Shown here piece after piece: positions 1 to 8,687 of a stretch of DNA of 45,751 nt. The position numbers and the translations under genes are program-made. The notes below the pieces were generated by a model, which saw only the letters and a list, made by a program, of their open reading frames with translations, searched no databases and was not told the origin of the DNA. Source of the stretch: an uncultured Bacteroidota bacterium (GTDB lineage Bacteria > Bacteroidota > Bacteroidia > Flavobacteriales > Schleiferiaceae); assembly GCA_913057235.1 (NCBI GenBank), contig CAJXNI010000020.1, positions 1 to 45,751 on the forward strand, written 5' to 3'. Numbering within the stretch: the first letter of the stretch is position 1; every line of letters starts with the position of its first letter.

Positions 1-999
1 GAAGCGGAACAGGGTATGAACATCGCCCGAATCATTTCCCTGATGGGTCTGGACACTGTAAAAGTGCCGGGTGTAACCGTCAATCGCTGGTGTGCCAGTG
101 GCCTGGAAGCCATTGCCATAGCCTCTGCAAAAATCCATGCCGGCTTTGCCGACTGCATTGTGGCTGGTGGCGTGGAGAGCATGAGCTACGTACCCATGGG
201 TGGCTACAAAGTGGTGCCCAATTATGAACTGGCCCAAAACCATGCCGACTATTACAACAACATGGGTCTTACCGCTGAGGCGGTTGCCGAAAAATACAAG
301 GTGAGTCGTGAGGACCAGGATGAGTTTGGCTACCAATCGCACATGAAAGCCTTAAAGGCGATAAAGGAAAACCGTTTTAAAGACGAGATTATTCCCATGG
401 AGATTGAGCAGGTTTTCTTAGATGAAAACGAAAAACGGCAGACCCGTAAATACACAGTAGACACCGATGAAGGTCCCCGGCCAGGCACTAATACCGAGGC
501 CATGGCCAAATTAAGACCGGTGTTTGCCGCTAAGGGATCGGTAACGGCTGGTAACTCATCGCAAATGAGTGACGGTGCTGCCTTTACGGTAGTGATGAGC
601 GAAAAAATGGTAAAAGAATTAGGCTTGGAGCCCATAGCACGCCTGGTGACCTATCAGGCCGCGGGCGTAGAACCTCGCATTATGGGCATCGGTCCGGTAG
701 AAGCTATTCCCAAAGCCTTAAAGGCATCCGGCATGAAAAAAGAAGATATTCATCTCACCGAGTTGAATGAGGCTTTTGCCTCACAATCCTTAGCGGTGAT
801 CCGAGAATTGGACCTAAATCCGGAAACGGTAAACGTAAACGGAGGAGCTATTGCCATGGGCCACCCCTTAGGTTGCACCGGAGCCAAACTATCGGTGCAA
901 ATTTTTAATGAACTGAAAAAGCGTAATCAGAAATACGGCATGGTTACCATGTGTGTGGGCGAGGGCCAAGGCGCAGCCGGTATTTTTGAGATGCTTTAG
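1..999 (+). CDS. acetyl-CoA C-acyltransferase (thiolase), 5' partial
   Basis: Catalyses the last step of fatty-acid beta-oxidation, thiolytic cleavage of 3-ketoacyl-CoA to acetyl-CoA and a shortened acyl-CoA, in the cytoplasm. The frame is open to the left edge (residues EAEQG precede the first Met at 16), so the N-terminus lies outside the window; about 332 residues of a usual ~390 are present. The nucleophilic Cys lies in [11 protein letters not shown]. The C-terminal catalytic pair is visible as the His of [17 protein letters not shown] and the Cys of [15 protein letters not shown] strong terminator follows at once. An acyl-CoA dehydrogenase about 5.7 kb downstream is probably a pathway partner. 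Thiolase family is certain; degradative (FadA-like) rather than biosynthetic role is inferred from that neighbour. Confidence 0.93.
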   Translation, partial: EAEQGMNIARIISLMGLDTVKVPGVTVNRWCASGLEAIAIASAKIHAGFADCIVAGGVESMSYVPMGGYKVVPNYELAQNHADYYNNMGLTAEAVAEKYKVSREDQDEFGYQSHMKALKAIKENRFKDEIIPMEIEQVFLDENEKRQTRKYTVDTDEGPRPGTNTEAMAKLRPVFAAKGSVTAGNSSQMSDGAAFTVVMSEKMVKELGLEPIARLVTYQAAGVEPRIMGIGPVEAIPKALKASGMKKEDIHLTELNEAFASQSLAVIRELDLNPETVNVNGGAIAMGHPLGCTGAKLSVQIFNELKKRNQKYGMVTMCVGEGQGAAGIFEML

Positions 1000-1020
1000 A
1001 AATTGGTCAATCCTTTTATT

Positions 1021-1047
1021 AAACCCGAGATCCCTCTCGGGTTTTTT
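1021..1047 (+). terminator. rho-independent terminator after the thiolase
   Basis: A 10-base arm AAACCCGAGA, a 4-base loop and the complementary TCTCGGGTTT run into a T tract. It ends the thiolase transcript and separates it from the T9SS genes. Confidence 0.85.
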
Positions 1048-1145
1048 GATTTTTTCTCGCTTACTAAATTAGATAGGGGGGTAGCTAAGTCATGCGATCA
1101 AACTTCGAATCATTTTAAGATATCGTCTACCAAATGTTTGTCTTG

Positions 1146-2930
1146 ATGCGAAAGTTAGTACTCTGTTTTCTTGTTCCTTTTCTATTTTCAAATACCCTTT
1201 TTGCGCAAACCCAAACGGTTACCCTCACAGACGCAAATCAAAATGCGGTGCAGGGTGCGGCTGTTTTTTTTGTGAAAAATCAGCGTAACCTGGGTCTGCA
1301 AAATTTAAGCAGCCTCAACGTGGAGGTAGTCTACACCAATGCCCAAGGTGTGGCAGCTTCTCCTTTAGCCTTAAGTAGTGGTGACACAGTGAAGGCTTTC
1401 ACCAAAGACTGTAATGACCAGCTACAAATTGCCACTTTTGGGTACAGCAGTGCCTCCCAGAATCAAAACTTTAGCTCCTTTTGTCCACCCTCAGCCTGTC
1501 AGGCGCATTTGGTGTACCAGGTACAGGGCAATAACCTTAAAGTAAAGGCCTATGCCCTGCGAGACTCCGCAGCTGCAGCTATTCCTGGGGGGGCGGTCAA
1601 TCATACCTACCGCTTCAATGGTCAGAAATTTAGCAATCCCTCAAATGGTAGCCCTAATATGGATAGTATTTCCAGACCCATCAGCAGCTTTAGCAGCTTA
1701 ATGGTGGGGGTATGCTACAGCCGCTCAGATAGCTTATGCCCAAATATTTGTGATTCTGTGAGGGTGGCGAATCCCATAAACTGCAATGTGAACTTGGTAA
1801 TTGACAGCCTCAACTCAAATTATAGTCAGCGTAACATTCTTTTAAGGCCAAGCTTTTCAACAAATGCCAGTCTGCTCAATTACACGGTTACCTTTGGAGA
1901 TGGCAATTCCGTAACTACTTCTGCTGACTCTGTTTCCTACACCTATGCCGGCAATGGCACCTATCAGGTATGCATAACCGCCACCTTTATTAGAACCAAC
2001 TTTGGCGATACTTGCACTGCAAGCTACTGCCGTACCATTACCTTCCCCTACAATCTAAACTGCCAGGCCGGCTATTATGTGGATTATTTCAACTCTGATT
2101 TTAGTCAGAGATCGGTGGCTTTTGTAAGCACCTCAACCGTTTCTGGACAAGGGCCAAGGCAGTTTTACTGGAATTTTGGCAATGGTACGCAAGACACTAC
2201 CACCAACCAAGGTATAGTTGCTCAGTACAGCACAGATGGCACTTATAATGTTTGCCACGCCATCACCTACTCAAACTTTGGAGTTACTTGTACAGACACT
2301 ATTTGTAAAACCATTGATGTTAACCCTAATGCAGGGCCACTTTTCTGCAAAAGCCTTTTTAGTAAAGACACTTCTTCTGGTGCAGGCACCAATGGGCAAC
2401 TTATCATTTCAGAATGCTCCTCAACCCGCAGAGGTAATATTGTTTCATGGAATTGGGACTTTGGTGACGGAAACACATCCGGCAATAGATTACCTACTCA
2501 CACGTATCCCCCAGTGGCTGCCAGATATACTGTTTGCCTTACGATCATGAGTGTGAGTGGGGCTGACACTTGCAGCAGTACTTATTGCGATTCTGTAGCC
2601 TTTGATGCCAATGGTAATTGGGTCAACAAAAATGCCCAGGGAAAACCCTTTACCATAAATATTGTGGACCCTGGTTCGGTTTCATTGGCAGAGGTTAACC
2701 CTGCTCATTTTGATTTATTTCCGAATCCTGCCAAAGAGAAAACCACCCTTCAGTGGCCAGAGTCCATAAGGGTACAAAGTGTTTCTGTTTATACCCTCAA
2801 TGGAGTTCTGGTTCAAAGAGAGATTGCCCCTCATAAAAATCTAGTGCTGAGAGGCCTGAGCCCGGGTGCCTATTTAATTAGACTTGAAACCCAAAATAAA
2901 CCAACAACCTTAAAGCTGTTGGTAGAATAG
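1146..2930 (+). CDS. secreted PKD-repeat protein with T9SS C-terminal sorting domain
   Basis: Predicted surface or secreted protein exported through Sec and then the type IX system. The N-terminal signal peptide starts MRKLVLCFL and ends near FAQ. I chose the start at 1146 because it gives the classic signal peptide; an in-frame ATG at 1134 adds four residues. After an Ig/CarboxypepD_reg-like N-terminal domain and a Cys-rich middle (CPPSAC, CPNICDS), three PKD repeats are visible near residues 235-295, 325-385 and 410-475 (FGDG, FGNG and FGDG cores). The last ~75 residues form a type A sorting domain (DLFPNPAKEKTTLQW, then GAYLIRLE, ending KLLVE). The next gene is a shorter paralogue. Substrate or ligand is unknown; adhesion or glycan binding would fit PKD proteins. 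Confidence 0.88.
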   Translation: MRKLVLCFLVPFLFSNTLFAQTQTVTLTDANQNAVQGAAVFFVKNQRNLGLQNLSSLNVEVVYTNAQGVAASPLALSSGDTVKAFTKDCNDQLQIATFGYSSASQNQNFSSFCPPSACQAHLVYQVQGNNLKVKAYALRDSAAAAIPGGAVNHTYRFNGQKFSNPSNGSPNMDSISRPISSFSSLMVGVCYSRSDSLCPNICDSVRVANPINCNVNLVIDSLNSNYSQRNILLRPSFSTNASLLNYTVTFGDGNSVTTSADSVSYTYAGNGTYQVCITATFIRTNFGDTCTASYCRTITFPYNLNCQAGYYVDYFNSDFSQRSVAFVSTSTVSGQGPRQFYWNFGNGTQDTTTNQGIVAQYSTDGTYNVCHAITYSNFGVTCTDTICKTIDVNPNAGPLFCKSLFSKDTSSGAGTNGQLIISECSSTRRGNIVSWNWDFGDGNTSGNRLPTHTYPPVAARYTVCLTIMSVSGADTCSSTYCDSVAFDANGNWVNKNAQGKPFTINIVDPGSVSLAEVNPAHFDLFPNPAKEKTTLQWPESIRVQSVSVYTLNGVLVQREIAPHKNLVLRGLSPGAYLIRLETQNKPTTLKLLVE

Positions 2931-2955
2931 TTACCCTCAAAGTTTTAGAATAAAT

Positions 2956-2989
2956 AAAAGTCGCTGAGCCTTTGCAAAGCGACTTTTTT
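2956..2989 (+). terminator. rho-independent terminator after first PKD protein
   Basis: Stem AGTCGCT/AGCGACT with a 12-base loop and six T residues. It indicates that the two PKD paralogues are transcribed separately. Confidence 0.75.
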
Positions 2990-3092
2990 CATTCAACAAA
3001 GTATTTTTTTTCTCAGGTCTGTCACTTTTGCGTTAAAGACTTCGTAGTAGAGAATAGAAGAAGTATTAACAGTTATAACAAAAACAATCATT

Positions 3093-4355
3093 ATGAAAAA
3101 GTTACTATCCCTTATGGCAGCATTGGCTTTATCGGCCACTGGCTTGCTAGCCCAAAACACCCTTACCGTGAATGTCTCCGATGGCAGCGGCCCATTGGAA
3201 GGCGTGCGCGTCTTTTTTTACAATTCACCAGCGGCCTTTGGCAACTCATTTCAAACCTTATCTCAGAATTTCAGCAGTCTTGCCTATACCAACGCTCAGG
3301 GCGATGCTACCTATTTTATTAGCGGTAACATAGGTCAGAATGATACCATTTATTGGGCTACAAATGATTGTAATGGCACAATGCAGTGGGGAGCGGGAAC
3401 ACCAGCTTCACTGGCCTTTTCCAGTTTTAATGTAAATCTACCCGTAAGTTGCCCGCCCAGCCAATGTGACGCGCTAGTGCGAACCGATACTATGGCCGGA
3501 TTACTCATTGTGCAGGCCTTTGCCATGAGAGATTCAGCCGTGGGTGGCGTGCCCGGAAACCGAGTACTACACAGTTACATTGTTGATGGTCAGTTTTATT
3601 TCAAGCCTTCACGCGGCAACTCTAACTATGATAGTTTAATGCTCCCGCTTAGCACCTTTAATACCTCCGCCATTAACGTTTGCTACAGCCGGGTAGATAG
3701 TGTATGCCCTTTTATCTGTGACTCGGTTGTGGTGGGTCAAAGCTCTGGCGGAGGCGGTAACCCCAACCCCATTACTTGCAATGCCTCATTCTTCCCAGAC
3801 TCTGTAAACTCTGTGCTTTTTCAAGGACAAATTGTGCTGGGTGAAAATTCTACAACTTCCAGAGGAACCATCATTGACTATTTCTGGGATTTTGGTGATG
3901 GCACTTCCATTAATGCGCAGTACCCTACCCATACGTACAACAGCCCTACCGGGGTGTACAATGTGTGTTTGACTATCACTGCTGTGGATGGTGTTGACAC
4001 CTGCGTAAGCACCTATTGCGACTCCATTGGCTTTGATGCCAACGGCAACCCGGTGTTCAAGGGTGGTTCAGGCTTTACCATTAATGTGGTAGATCCGGCT
4101 ACTTTTAGTGCTGAGGAATTTACTGCTGCTGATTTTAGCTTGTACCCTAATCCCGCCAAGGACTATGCTACTTTAAGCTGGGAAGCAGGTACCAAAGTAG
4201 AACAGATAGAGGTTTTAACCCTTAATGGTCAATTGGTTAGAAGTATTCAGGCAGATGCTCAGGAAATAAGAATCAACAAACTGGCTCCAGGTGCCTACAT
4301 TATTAGAGTACAAACCCCACAAAATAGTGTGCCACTAAAACTATTGGTAGACTAA
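3093..4355 (+). CDS. secreted PKD protein with T9SS sorting domain (paralogue)
   Basis: Shorter paralogue of the preceding gene. The signal peptide begins MKKLLSLMAALAL and ends at LAQ. The N-terminal Ig-like domain and the Cys landmarks CPPSQC and CPFICDSV are shared with its neighbour. Only one PKD repeat is present (WDFGDGTSINAQYPTHTY, about residues 235-305) instead of three, followed by the same linker (FDANGN, FTINVVDP) and a type A sorting domain from about residue 345 (DFSLYPNPAKDYATLSW, GAYIIRVQ, ending KLLVD). The arrangement suggests tandem duplication with gain or loss of PKD units. Its own terminator follows. Surface location is inferred from the sorting domain; the function is unknown. 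Confidence 0.88.
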   Translation: MKKLLSLMAALALSATGLLAQNTLTVNVSDGSGPLEGVRVFFYNSPAAFGNSFQTLSQNFSSLAYTNAQGDATYFISGNIGQNDTIYWATNDCNGTMQWGAGTPASLAFSSFNVNLPVSCPPSQCDALVRTDTMAGLLIVQAFAMRDSAVGGVPGNRVLHSYIVDGQFYFKPSRGNSNYDSLMLPLSTFNTSAINVCYSRVDSVCPFICDSVVVGQSSGGGGNPNPITCNASFFPDSVNSVLFQGQIVLGENSTTSRGTIIDYFWDFGDGTSINAQYPTHTYNSPTGVYNVCLTITAVDGVDTCVSTYCDSIGFDANGNPVFKGGSGFTINVVDPATFSAEEFTAADFSLYPNPAKDYATLSWEAGTKVEQIEVLTLNGQLVRSIQADAQEIRINKLAPGAYIIRVQTPQNSVPLKLLVD

Positions 4356-4391
4356 AGATTAGTTAAGGCTTCTGTAGAAGTTTTACTCTGT

Positions 4392-4426
4392 AAACTGTCT
4401 CGGGCCTAGCGCTCGAGGCAGTTTTT
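4392..4426 (+). terminator. rho-independent terminator after second PKD protein
   Basis: Fourteen-base arms (AAACTGTCTCGGGC with GCTCGAGGCAGTTT, containing G-T pairs) around a short loop, ending in TTTTT. It lies just before the sigma factor start. Confidence 0.8.
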
Positions 4427-4440
4427 ACTACTTTAACTCA

Positions 4441-5010
4441 ATGAATAGGTCGCTTCTCTCCTTAATTAAGAGGTGCCAAAAAAATGATCGGAAAGCGCAG
4501 TTTGAGTTGTATCAAAATTGCTTTGATCATTTAATGCGCACCTGCCATCGCTTTAAGCGAAATAGGGAAGATGCGGTTGCCTTGCTCAATGAAGGCTTTT
4601 TAAAGGTGCTACTGAATTTAGAGAAATACAATCCTCAAGAAGAGTTTTACCCTTGGATTTCGACCATTATGGTGCGCACAGCCATTGACGACTTTAGAAA
4701 AAACAAGAGTTACACGCAGGAGACCGATTTAAAAGAAACCGATGCGGAGCTGGAGCATGTAACTTTAAATGCTGCGCATGAGCAAGCCCTGGATCAGCTT
4801 ACGGCTGACGATGTGAAAGCACTACTTTTTGAGTTACCGGAAAGAGAGCGAATGGTCTTCACTCTTTTTGAGTTTGAAGGCTACCGGCACCAGGAAATTG
4901 CTGAAAAATTGCAAGTGACTGAGCGGAGCACCAAGCGCTATTTGCAAAAAGCCAAGACCCTTTTAAAAGTGAAAATAGAAACCACCACCAACCTCAAAAA
5001 AGTAATGTAA
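4441..5010 (+). CDS. ECF-type RNA polymerase sigma-70 factor
   Basis: Alternative sigma factor of about normal ECF length (189 aa). Region 2 is near residues 8-80 (ELYQNCFDHLMRTC, LNEGFLKVLLNLEKY, FYPWISTIMVRTAIDDFRK). Region 4 is near residues 125-180, with the helix-turn-helix YRHQEIAEKLQVTERSTKRYLQKAK. The stop codon TAA shares one base with the ATG of the next gene (TAATG), so the two are translationally coupled. The downstream product has one membrane segment and is a candidate controller of this factor. The family is certain; the signal and the regulon are unknown. Nearby T9SS genes are possible targets, but no shared promoter motif was identified. Confidence 0.93.
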   Translation: MNRSLLSLIKRCQKNDRKAQFELYQNCFDHLMRTCHRFKRNREDAVALLNEGFLKVLLNLEKYNPQEEFYPWISTIMVRTAIDDFRKNKSYTQETDLKETDAELEHVTLNAAHEQALDQLTADDVKALLFELPERERMVFTLFEFEGYRHQEIAEKLQVTERSTKRYLQKAKTLLKVKIETTTNLKKVM

Positions 5011-6569
5011 TGGCCCAAGGTTGGAAAAAATATACCGATAAATTAGATCAAGGTGCTCCTCAGGCAAGTCCTTCAGCTTGGGAGGCTATGCAGGAAAAAA
5101 TGGGGGCCTACCCTCAACTAGCTCCTAAAGTAGCCAAGCCCTGGTGGTTTTGGGTGAGTATCATCGTATTTCCCCTCATTGCCCTTTCCGTATTTATCTT
5201 TTTCCTTCCCACCGCGCCTTTTGGCTTATCAGCCGATGAATCCAATGGTCAGCAAACCAAGCAGATTCTTAATGAGACTCAGTCTCAAGAAGCTATTCCT
5301 CAACCCAAACCTTCTAAAAGCGAGCAATCTACCCTTACGGATGCCTCGCAGTCTAATCAGCAGGCCCCATCGGCTAAAGCCAAGCCTAACCAAGAAGAGC
5401 GCCAAAAGAAAGGTACGGCCGCTGTGGATTCAGCCTCCAGTCAAGCTTTAAGCAATAGCACCGATGAGGGTGTAAGCTCAGGTACCCCTAATGAAATTGA
5501 AACCGCACCGCCCAGCTCTGGCCTTGAGGATGTTGTAACGGATGCCCCGTCTTTTGCCTTTAAACCGCAAAAGCAGTCCCCGGAAAGCCAGGAGGACGCT
5601 TCAAAAAATTCCGTTGGGGACCCGAAGAATACTTCTTCTACAAATCCTTTGGCGCCAGCCGATCCTAAAGCACCCGCAGGTAAAACCTCAGTGACCGATC
5701 AAAACAAAAAGCAGGAGAATTTACAGGACCAAACCTTAGCGCAGGAAGAAGACGCTCAGCCGGATTCTGAACCTGCAAAACAAGAATCAGAGATCGATAG
5801 CCTAAATCTGGCGGAGGTAGACAGCAGCCTAATGGCTGCGCCAAAGGCGGGAAAAAAGCCGGATTTTCTGCGCCCTGAGCTCGGTTTCCAATTCAGCCGG
5901 GCCGATTGGCTGATTGCTGCCTGGAGTCCTTTAGATGGTTCGGGCCACTTTGCCTTGGCCACCGGACTACAAGGCAACTGGCAACGCAATAGATTTCAAT
6001 TGAGTGCAGGCCTTTTGGTGGGGCAGGCTTTTATTCAGGAAAATTTTGTTACTACCGGCCAATTTAACCGGGTAGACAGTAGCTTGATGACCGAGATTGA
6101 AACCCGGCAAGAACTGCAAATTACTCCGGTGTGGGTGATTGACAGCTTCTTTAGCGGCCGTTGGGTCAATGACACAGCCGTGATAACCGTTACAGACACT
6201 CTGCAAACTACGGTTTATGATACGGTGAACATCACCACGGAAAATGCTCGTAGCCAAACCCGTCAGCTGGCTTTTGCTGAGCTTCCCATCTTGGCTGGAT
6301 ACCGTTGGCAAACCAATCGCTGGTCTTGGCAAATTCAAGCGGGGGGTGTTTTTAACCAGCTCACCAGCAGCAACCTGCCGGAAACAGGCTCGCAAAGCCG
6401 TTTTGGCATGGATGTGATTTTACAGCCGGCTCTGGGCTTTAAAATTACCGACCGCATGGGCATTTTCACCCGCTGGGATTTACGCTACAATCTGTTGGAG
6501 AACCCATGGCTTAATCGCGCTAAGCTGCGTTATGGCTTGCAGCTGGGGCTAAGCTATTCATTTCAGTAA
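5010..6569 (+). CDS. membrane-anchored protein with disordered linker and beta-barrel-like C-terminus (putative anti-sigma partner)
   Basis: Coupled to the sigma factor by a one-base overlap. The N-terminal ~43 residues are cytoplasmic in character and include PSAWEAMQEKM, a motif I associate with Bacteroidota proteins encoded after sigma factors. One strong membrane segment spans about residues 45-67 (WWFWVSIIVFPLIAL). It is followed by ~220 residues rich in Gln, Ser, Pro, Lys and Glu, likely a disordered periplasmic spacer. The final ~230 residues look like an outer-membrane beta-barrel: alternating hydrophobic/polar strands, many aromatics (WNWQ-type turns) and a C-terminal aromatic (YSFQ). 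No zinc-finger or FecR anti-sigma domain was recognised. Spanning inner membrane, periplasm and possibly outer membrane would be unusual. The anti-sigma role is inferred only from position. Confidence 0.7.
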   Translation: MAQGWKKYTDKLDQGAPQASPSAWEAMQEKMGAYPQLAPKVAKPWWFWVSIIVFPLIALSVFIFFLPTAPFGLSADESNGQQTKQILNETQSQEAIPQPKPSKSEQSTLTDASQSNQQAPSAKAKPNQEERQKKGTAAVDSASSQALSNSTDEGVSSGTPNEIETAPPSSGLEDVVTDAPSFAFKPQKQSPESQEDASKNSVGDPKNTSSTNPLAPADPKAPAGKTSVTDQNKKQENLQDQTLAQEEDAQPDSEPAKQESEIDSLNLAEVDSSLMAAPKAGKKPDFLRPELGFQFSRADWLIAAWSPLDGSGHFALATGLQGNWQRNRFQLSAGLLVGQAFIQENFVTTGQFNRVDSSLMTEIETRQELQITPVWVIDSFFSGRWVNDTAVITVTDTLQTTVYDTVNITTENARSQTRQLAFAELPILAGYRWQTNRWSWQIQAGGVFNQLTSSNLPETGSQSRFGMDVILQPALGFKITDRMGIFTRWDLRYNLLENPWLNRAKLRYGLQLGLSYSFQ

Positions 6570-6682
6570 AAGTCAAAATTACCATCTCATTTAAAGAGGC
6601 TTAAAGCCGAAGGCCGCTGAGCCCTAGGTGTTGTTGGCTCATGGGCTCATTTAAAATGCACTTTCTAAAATACCCTTAAAAT

Positions 6683-6698
6683 ACTATGCATGCATAGT
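6683..6698. promoter_or_regulatory. 16-bp perfect palindrome, likely repressor operator
   Basis: ACTATGCATGCATAGT is its own reverse complement. It ends one base before a -7 box and so lies in the promoter spacer, where a bound TetR- or MarR-type dimer would block transcription. No regulator gene is in the window; a fatty-acid-responsive repressor is inferred from the downstream acyl-CoA dehydrogenase. Confidence 0.6.
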
Positions 6699-6699
6699 T

Positions 6700-6715
6700 T
6701 ATTTTTGTACTTTTG
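6700..6715 (+). promoter_or_regulatory. Bacteroidota -7 boxes for the acyl-CoA dehydrogenase
   Basis: Two adjacent matches to TAnnTTTG, TATTTTTG and TACTTTTG, lie 22-38 bases before the ATG. No clear TTG at -33 is present, so the promoter may be weak without activation or depend on the -7 element alone. Confidence 0.55.
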
Positions 6716-6737
6716 AGGCAATCCTAAAAATATTCAC

Positions 6738-8546
6738 ATGGCAACTACTGAAACACCCACCAAAAATTTCCTCAAGGGAGGAGAGTTCATTATCAAAGAA
6801 TCTTCTGCCGACAGCGTATTTATTCCTGAAGATTTTAGCGAAGAACAAAACATGATGGCGCAGGCTACCACTGATTTTATCGACAAAGAAGTGGCTCCGC
6901 AGCGTGAGCGTTTTGAGCAAAAGGATTATGGCTTCACCGAAGAATTAATGAAAAAAGCCGGTGAGCTGGGTCTTTTAGGAATTTCGGTACCGGAAGAGTA
7001 CGATGGCTTGGGCATGGGTTTCAATACTTCCATGTTGGTGTGTGACCGCATTTCAGGGATTTCGGGCTCACTTTCTACGGCCTATGGCGCCCACACCGGA
7101 ATAGGAACGCTGCCTATTTTGCTGTACGGTAATGAGGAGCAGCGCAAGAAATACCTTCCCAAGTTAGCCACGGGTGAATGGATGGGCGCTTACTGCCTAA
7201 CCGAACCCGGAGCGGGCTCTGATGCCAATAGTGGCAAAACCAAGGCAGAATTAATAGATGACGGAAAGAATTACAAAATCAACGGCCAAAAAATTTGGAT
7301 TTCCAATGCCGGTTTTGCCGATGTGTTTACCGTTTTTGCCCGCATTGAAGATGATAAATATCTCACGGGTTTTATTGTAGAAAAAGGCACTGAAGGCATG
7401 AGTTTTGGCGAGGAGGAAAATAAACTCGGCATTAGAGCCAGTTCTACCCGTCAGGTGTTTTTTAACGACTGTGTGATTCCCGCAGAAAATCTTTTAGGGG
7501 AGCGCAATGGAGGTTTTAAAATTGCCATGAATTCTTTGAACTACGGTCGTATCAAATTGGCCGTGGCTTGCCTGGACGCGGCTCGTAGAGTTACCACTCA
7601 CTCGGTAAGTTATGCCAATGAGCGCAAGCAATTTGGTACCAGCATCAGTAGTTTTGGAGCCATCCAGCAAAAGCTGGCCGAAATGACCACCAAAACCTGG
7701 GTGGCAGAAAGTGCCACCTACCGGGCTGGACAAGACATTGAGAACAATATTGAAAGGCTTTTGGCCGAAGGCGTATCGCCCAGCGAGGCCAAACTAAAAG
7801 GAGTGGAGGAGTACGCCATTGAGTGCGCGCTTTTAAAGGTATTAGGCTCAGAGGTAGGTAGTTACGTTTCAGATGAAGGCGTGCAAATTTTTGGCGGTAT
7901 GGGCTACAGTGCCGATGCACCCATGGAAGCCGCTTACCGCGATGTACGCATTGCCCGAATTTACGAGGGCACTAATGAAATTAACCGCATGCACAGTGTG
8001 GCCATGTTGCTGAAGAAAGCGCTCAAAGGCGAGTTGGACCTCATGCAGCCCGCCATGCAGGTAGCCGATGAGCTTATGGAGATTCCTTCTTTTGACACTG
8101 CCGATTACAGCGTGCTTTTTACCGAAGAAAAGGAAATGATTTCCAAGTTTAAGAAGGCGCTCCTGATGGTAGCCGGTAAAGCCGTGCAGAAATACGGAAT
8201 GGACATTGAAGATGAGCAAGAGCTGTTGATGAATGCTTCCGATATGATGATTGAAATTTACGCTACCGAAAGTGCGGTGCTACGGGCCGAAAAATTAGCG
8301 CAAACCAAAGGTGAAGAAGCTGCGGCCCATCAAATTAACATGGCTAAATTATACCTGAATAATGCCGCTGAAAACATTGCACGCAGTGGAAGAGAAGCCA
8401 TTTACAGTTTCGCTGAAGGCGATGAACAACGCATGATGCTTATGGGCTTAAAGCGCTTCTCTAAAATCAGCAATCCCATAAACTTGAAAGAAGTACGCAG
8501 AAGTATTGCCGCTAAGGTGATTGAAGAGAATAAATATTGCTTTTAG
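6738..8546 (+). CDS. acyl-CoA dehydrogenase (VLCAD/ACAD9-type length)
   Basis: FAD-dependent first step of beta-oxidation, introducing the trans-2 double bond in acyl-CoA and passing electrons to ETF. At 602 aa it is longer than classical ~380-aa enzymes: after the usual N-terminal helical, middle beta and C-terminal helical domains (to about residue 430) there is a helical extension of ~150 residues, as in VLCAD/ACAD9. Seen motifs are YCLTEPGAGSDA near 151-163 (FAD/substrate), WISNAG, and IYEGTNEINR, with the expected catalytic Glu at about residue 410. It has its own promoter, palindromic operator and terminator. Its natural partner, the thiolase, lies upstream beyond a T9SS/sigma insertion. 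Chain-length preference cannot be read from the sequence. Confidence 0.94.
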   Translation: MATTETPTKNFLKGGEFIIKESSADSVFIPEDFSEEQNMMAQATTDFIDKEVAPQRERFEQKDYGFTEELMKKAGELGLLGISVPEEYDGLGMGFNTSMLVCDRISGISGSLSTAYGAHTGIGTLPILLYGNEEQRKKYLPKLATGEWMGAYCLTEPGAGSDANSGKTKAELIDDGKNYKINGQKIWISNAGFADVFTVFARIEDDKYLTGFIVEKGTEGMSFGEEENKLGIRASSTRQVFFNDCVIPAENLLGERNGGFKIAMNSLNYGRIKLAVACLDAARRVTTHSVSYANERKQFGTSISSFGAIQQKLAEMTTKTWVAESATYRAGQDIENNIERLLAEGVSPSEAKLKGVEEYAIECALLKVLGSEVGSYVSDEGVQIFGGMGYSADAPMEAAYRDVRIARIYEGTNEINRMHSVAMLLKKALKGELDLMQPAMQVADELMEIPSFDTADYSVLFTEEKEMISKFKKALLMVAGKAVQKYGMDIEDEQELLMNASDMMIEIYATESAVLRAEKLAQTKGEEAAAHQINMAKLYLNNAAENIARSGREAIYSFAEGDEQRMMLMGLKRFSKISNPINLKEVRRSIAAKVIEENKYCF

Positions 8547-8577
8547 ATGTAATGGTTAGAGGCAACTTCCTGTATTT

Positions 8578-8613
8578 AAAAAACCCCTTCGATCAGTTTC
8601 GAAGGGGTTTTTT
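8578..8613 (+). terminator. rho-independent terminator after acyl-CoA dehydrogenase
   Basis: Perfect 12-base stem AAACCCCTTCGA/TCGAAGGGGTTT, six-base loop and T tract. The left flank carries A residues, so it may also stop the convergent minus-strand transcript. Confidence 0.88.
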
Positions 8614-8687
8614 CTGCTTATGTCTGCCCTAGAATTTGGTCAACGGCAAAATTAAAGTTGTAGCTAGGAGCTAATAAAACCAACAGT

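Noticed and set aside
6618-6649. Hairpin TGAGCCC/GGGCTCA as terminator of the sigma operon
   Set aside because: The 18-base loop is large, and no T tract follows; too weak to list.
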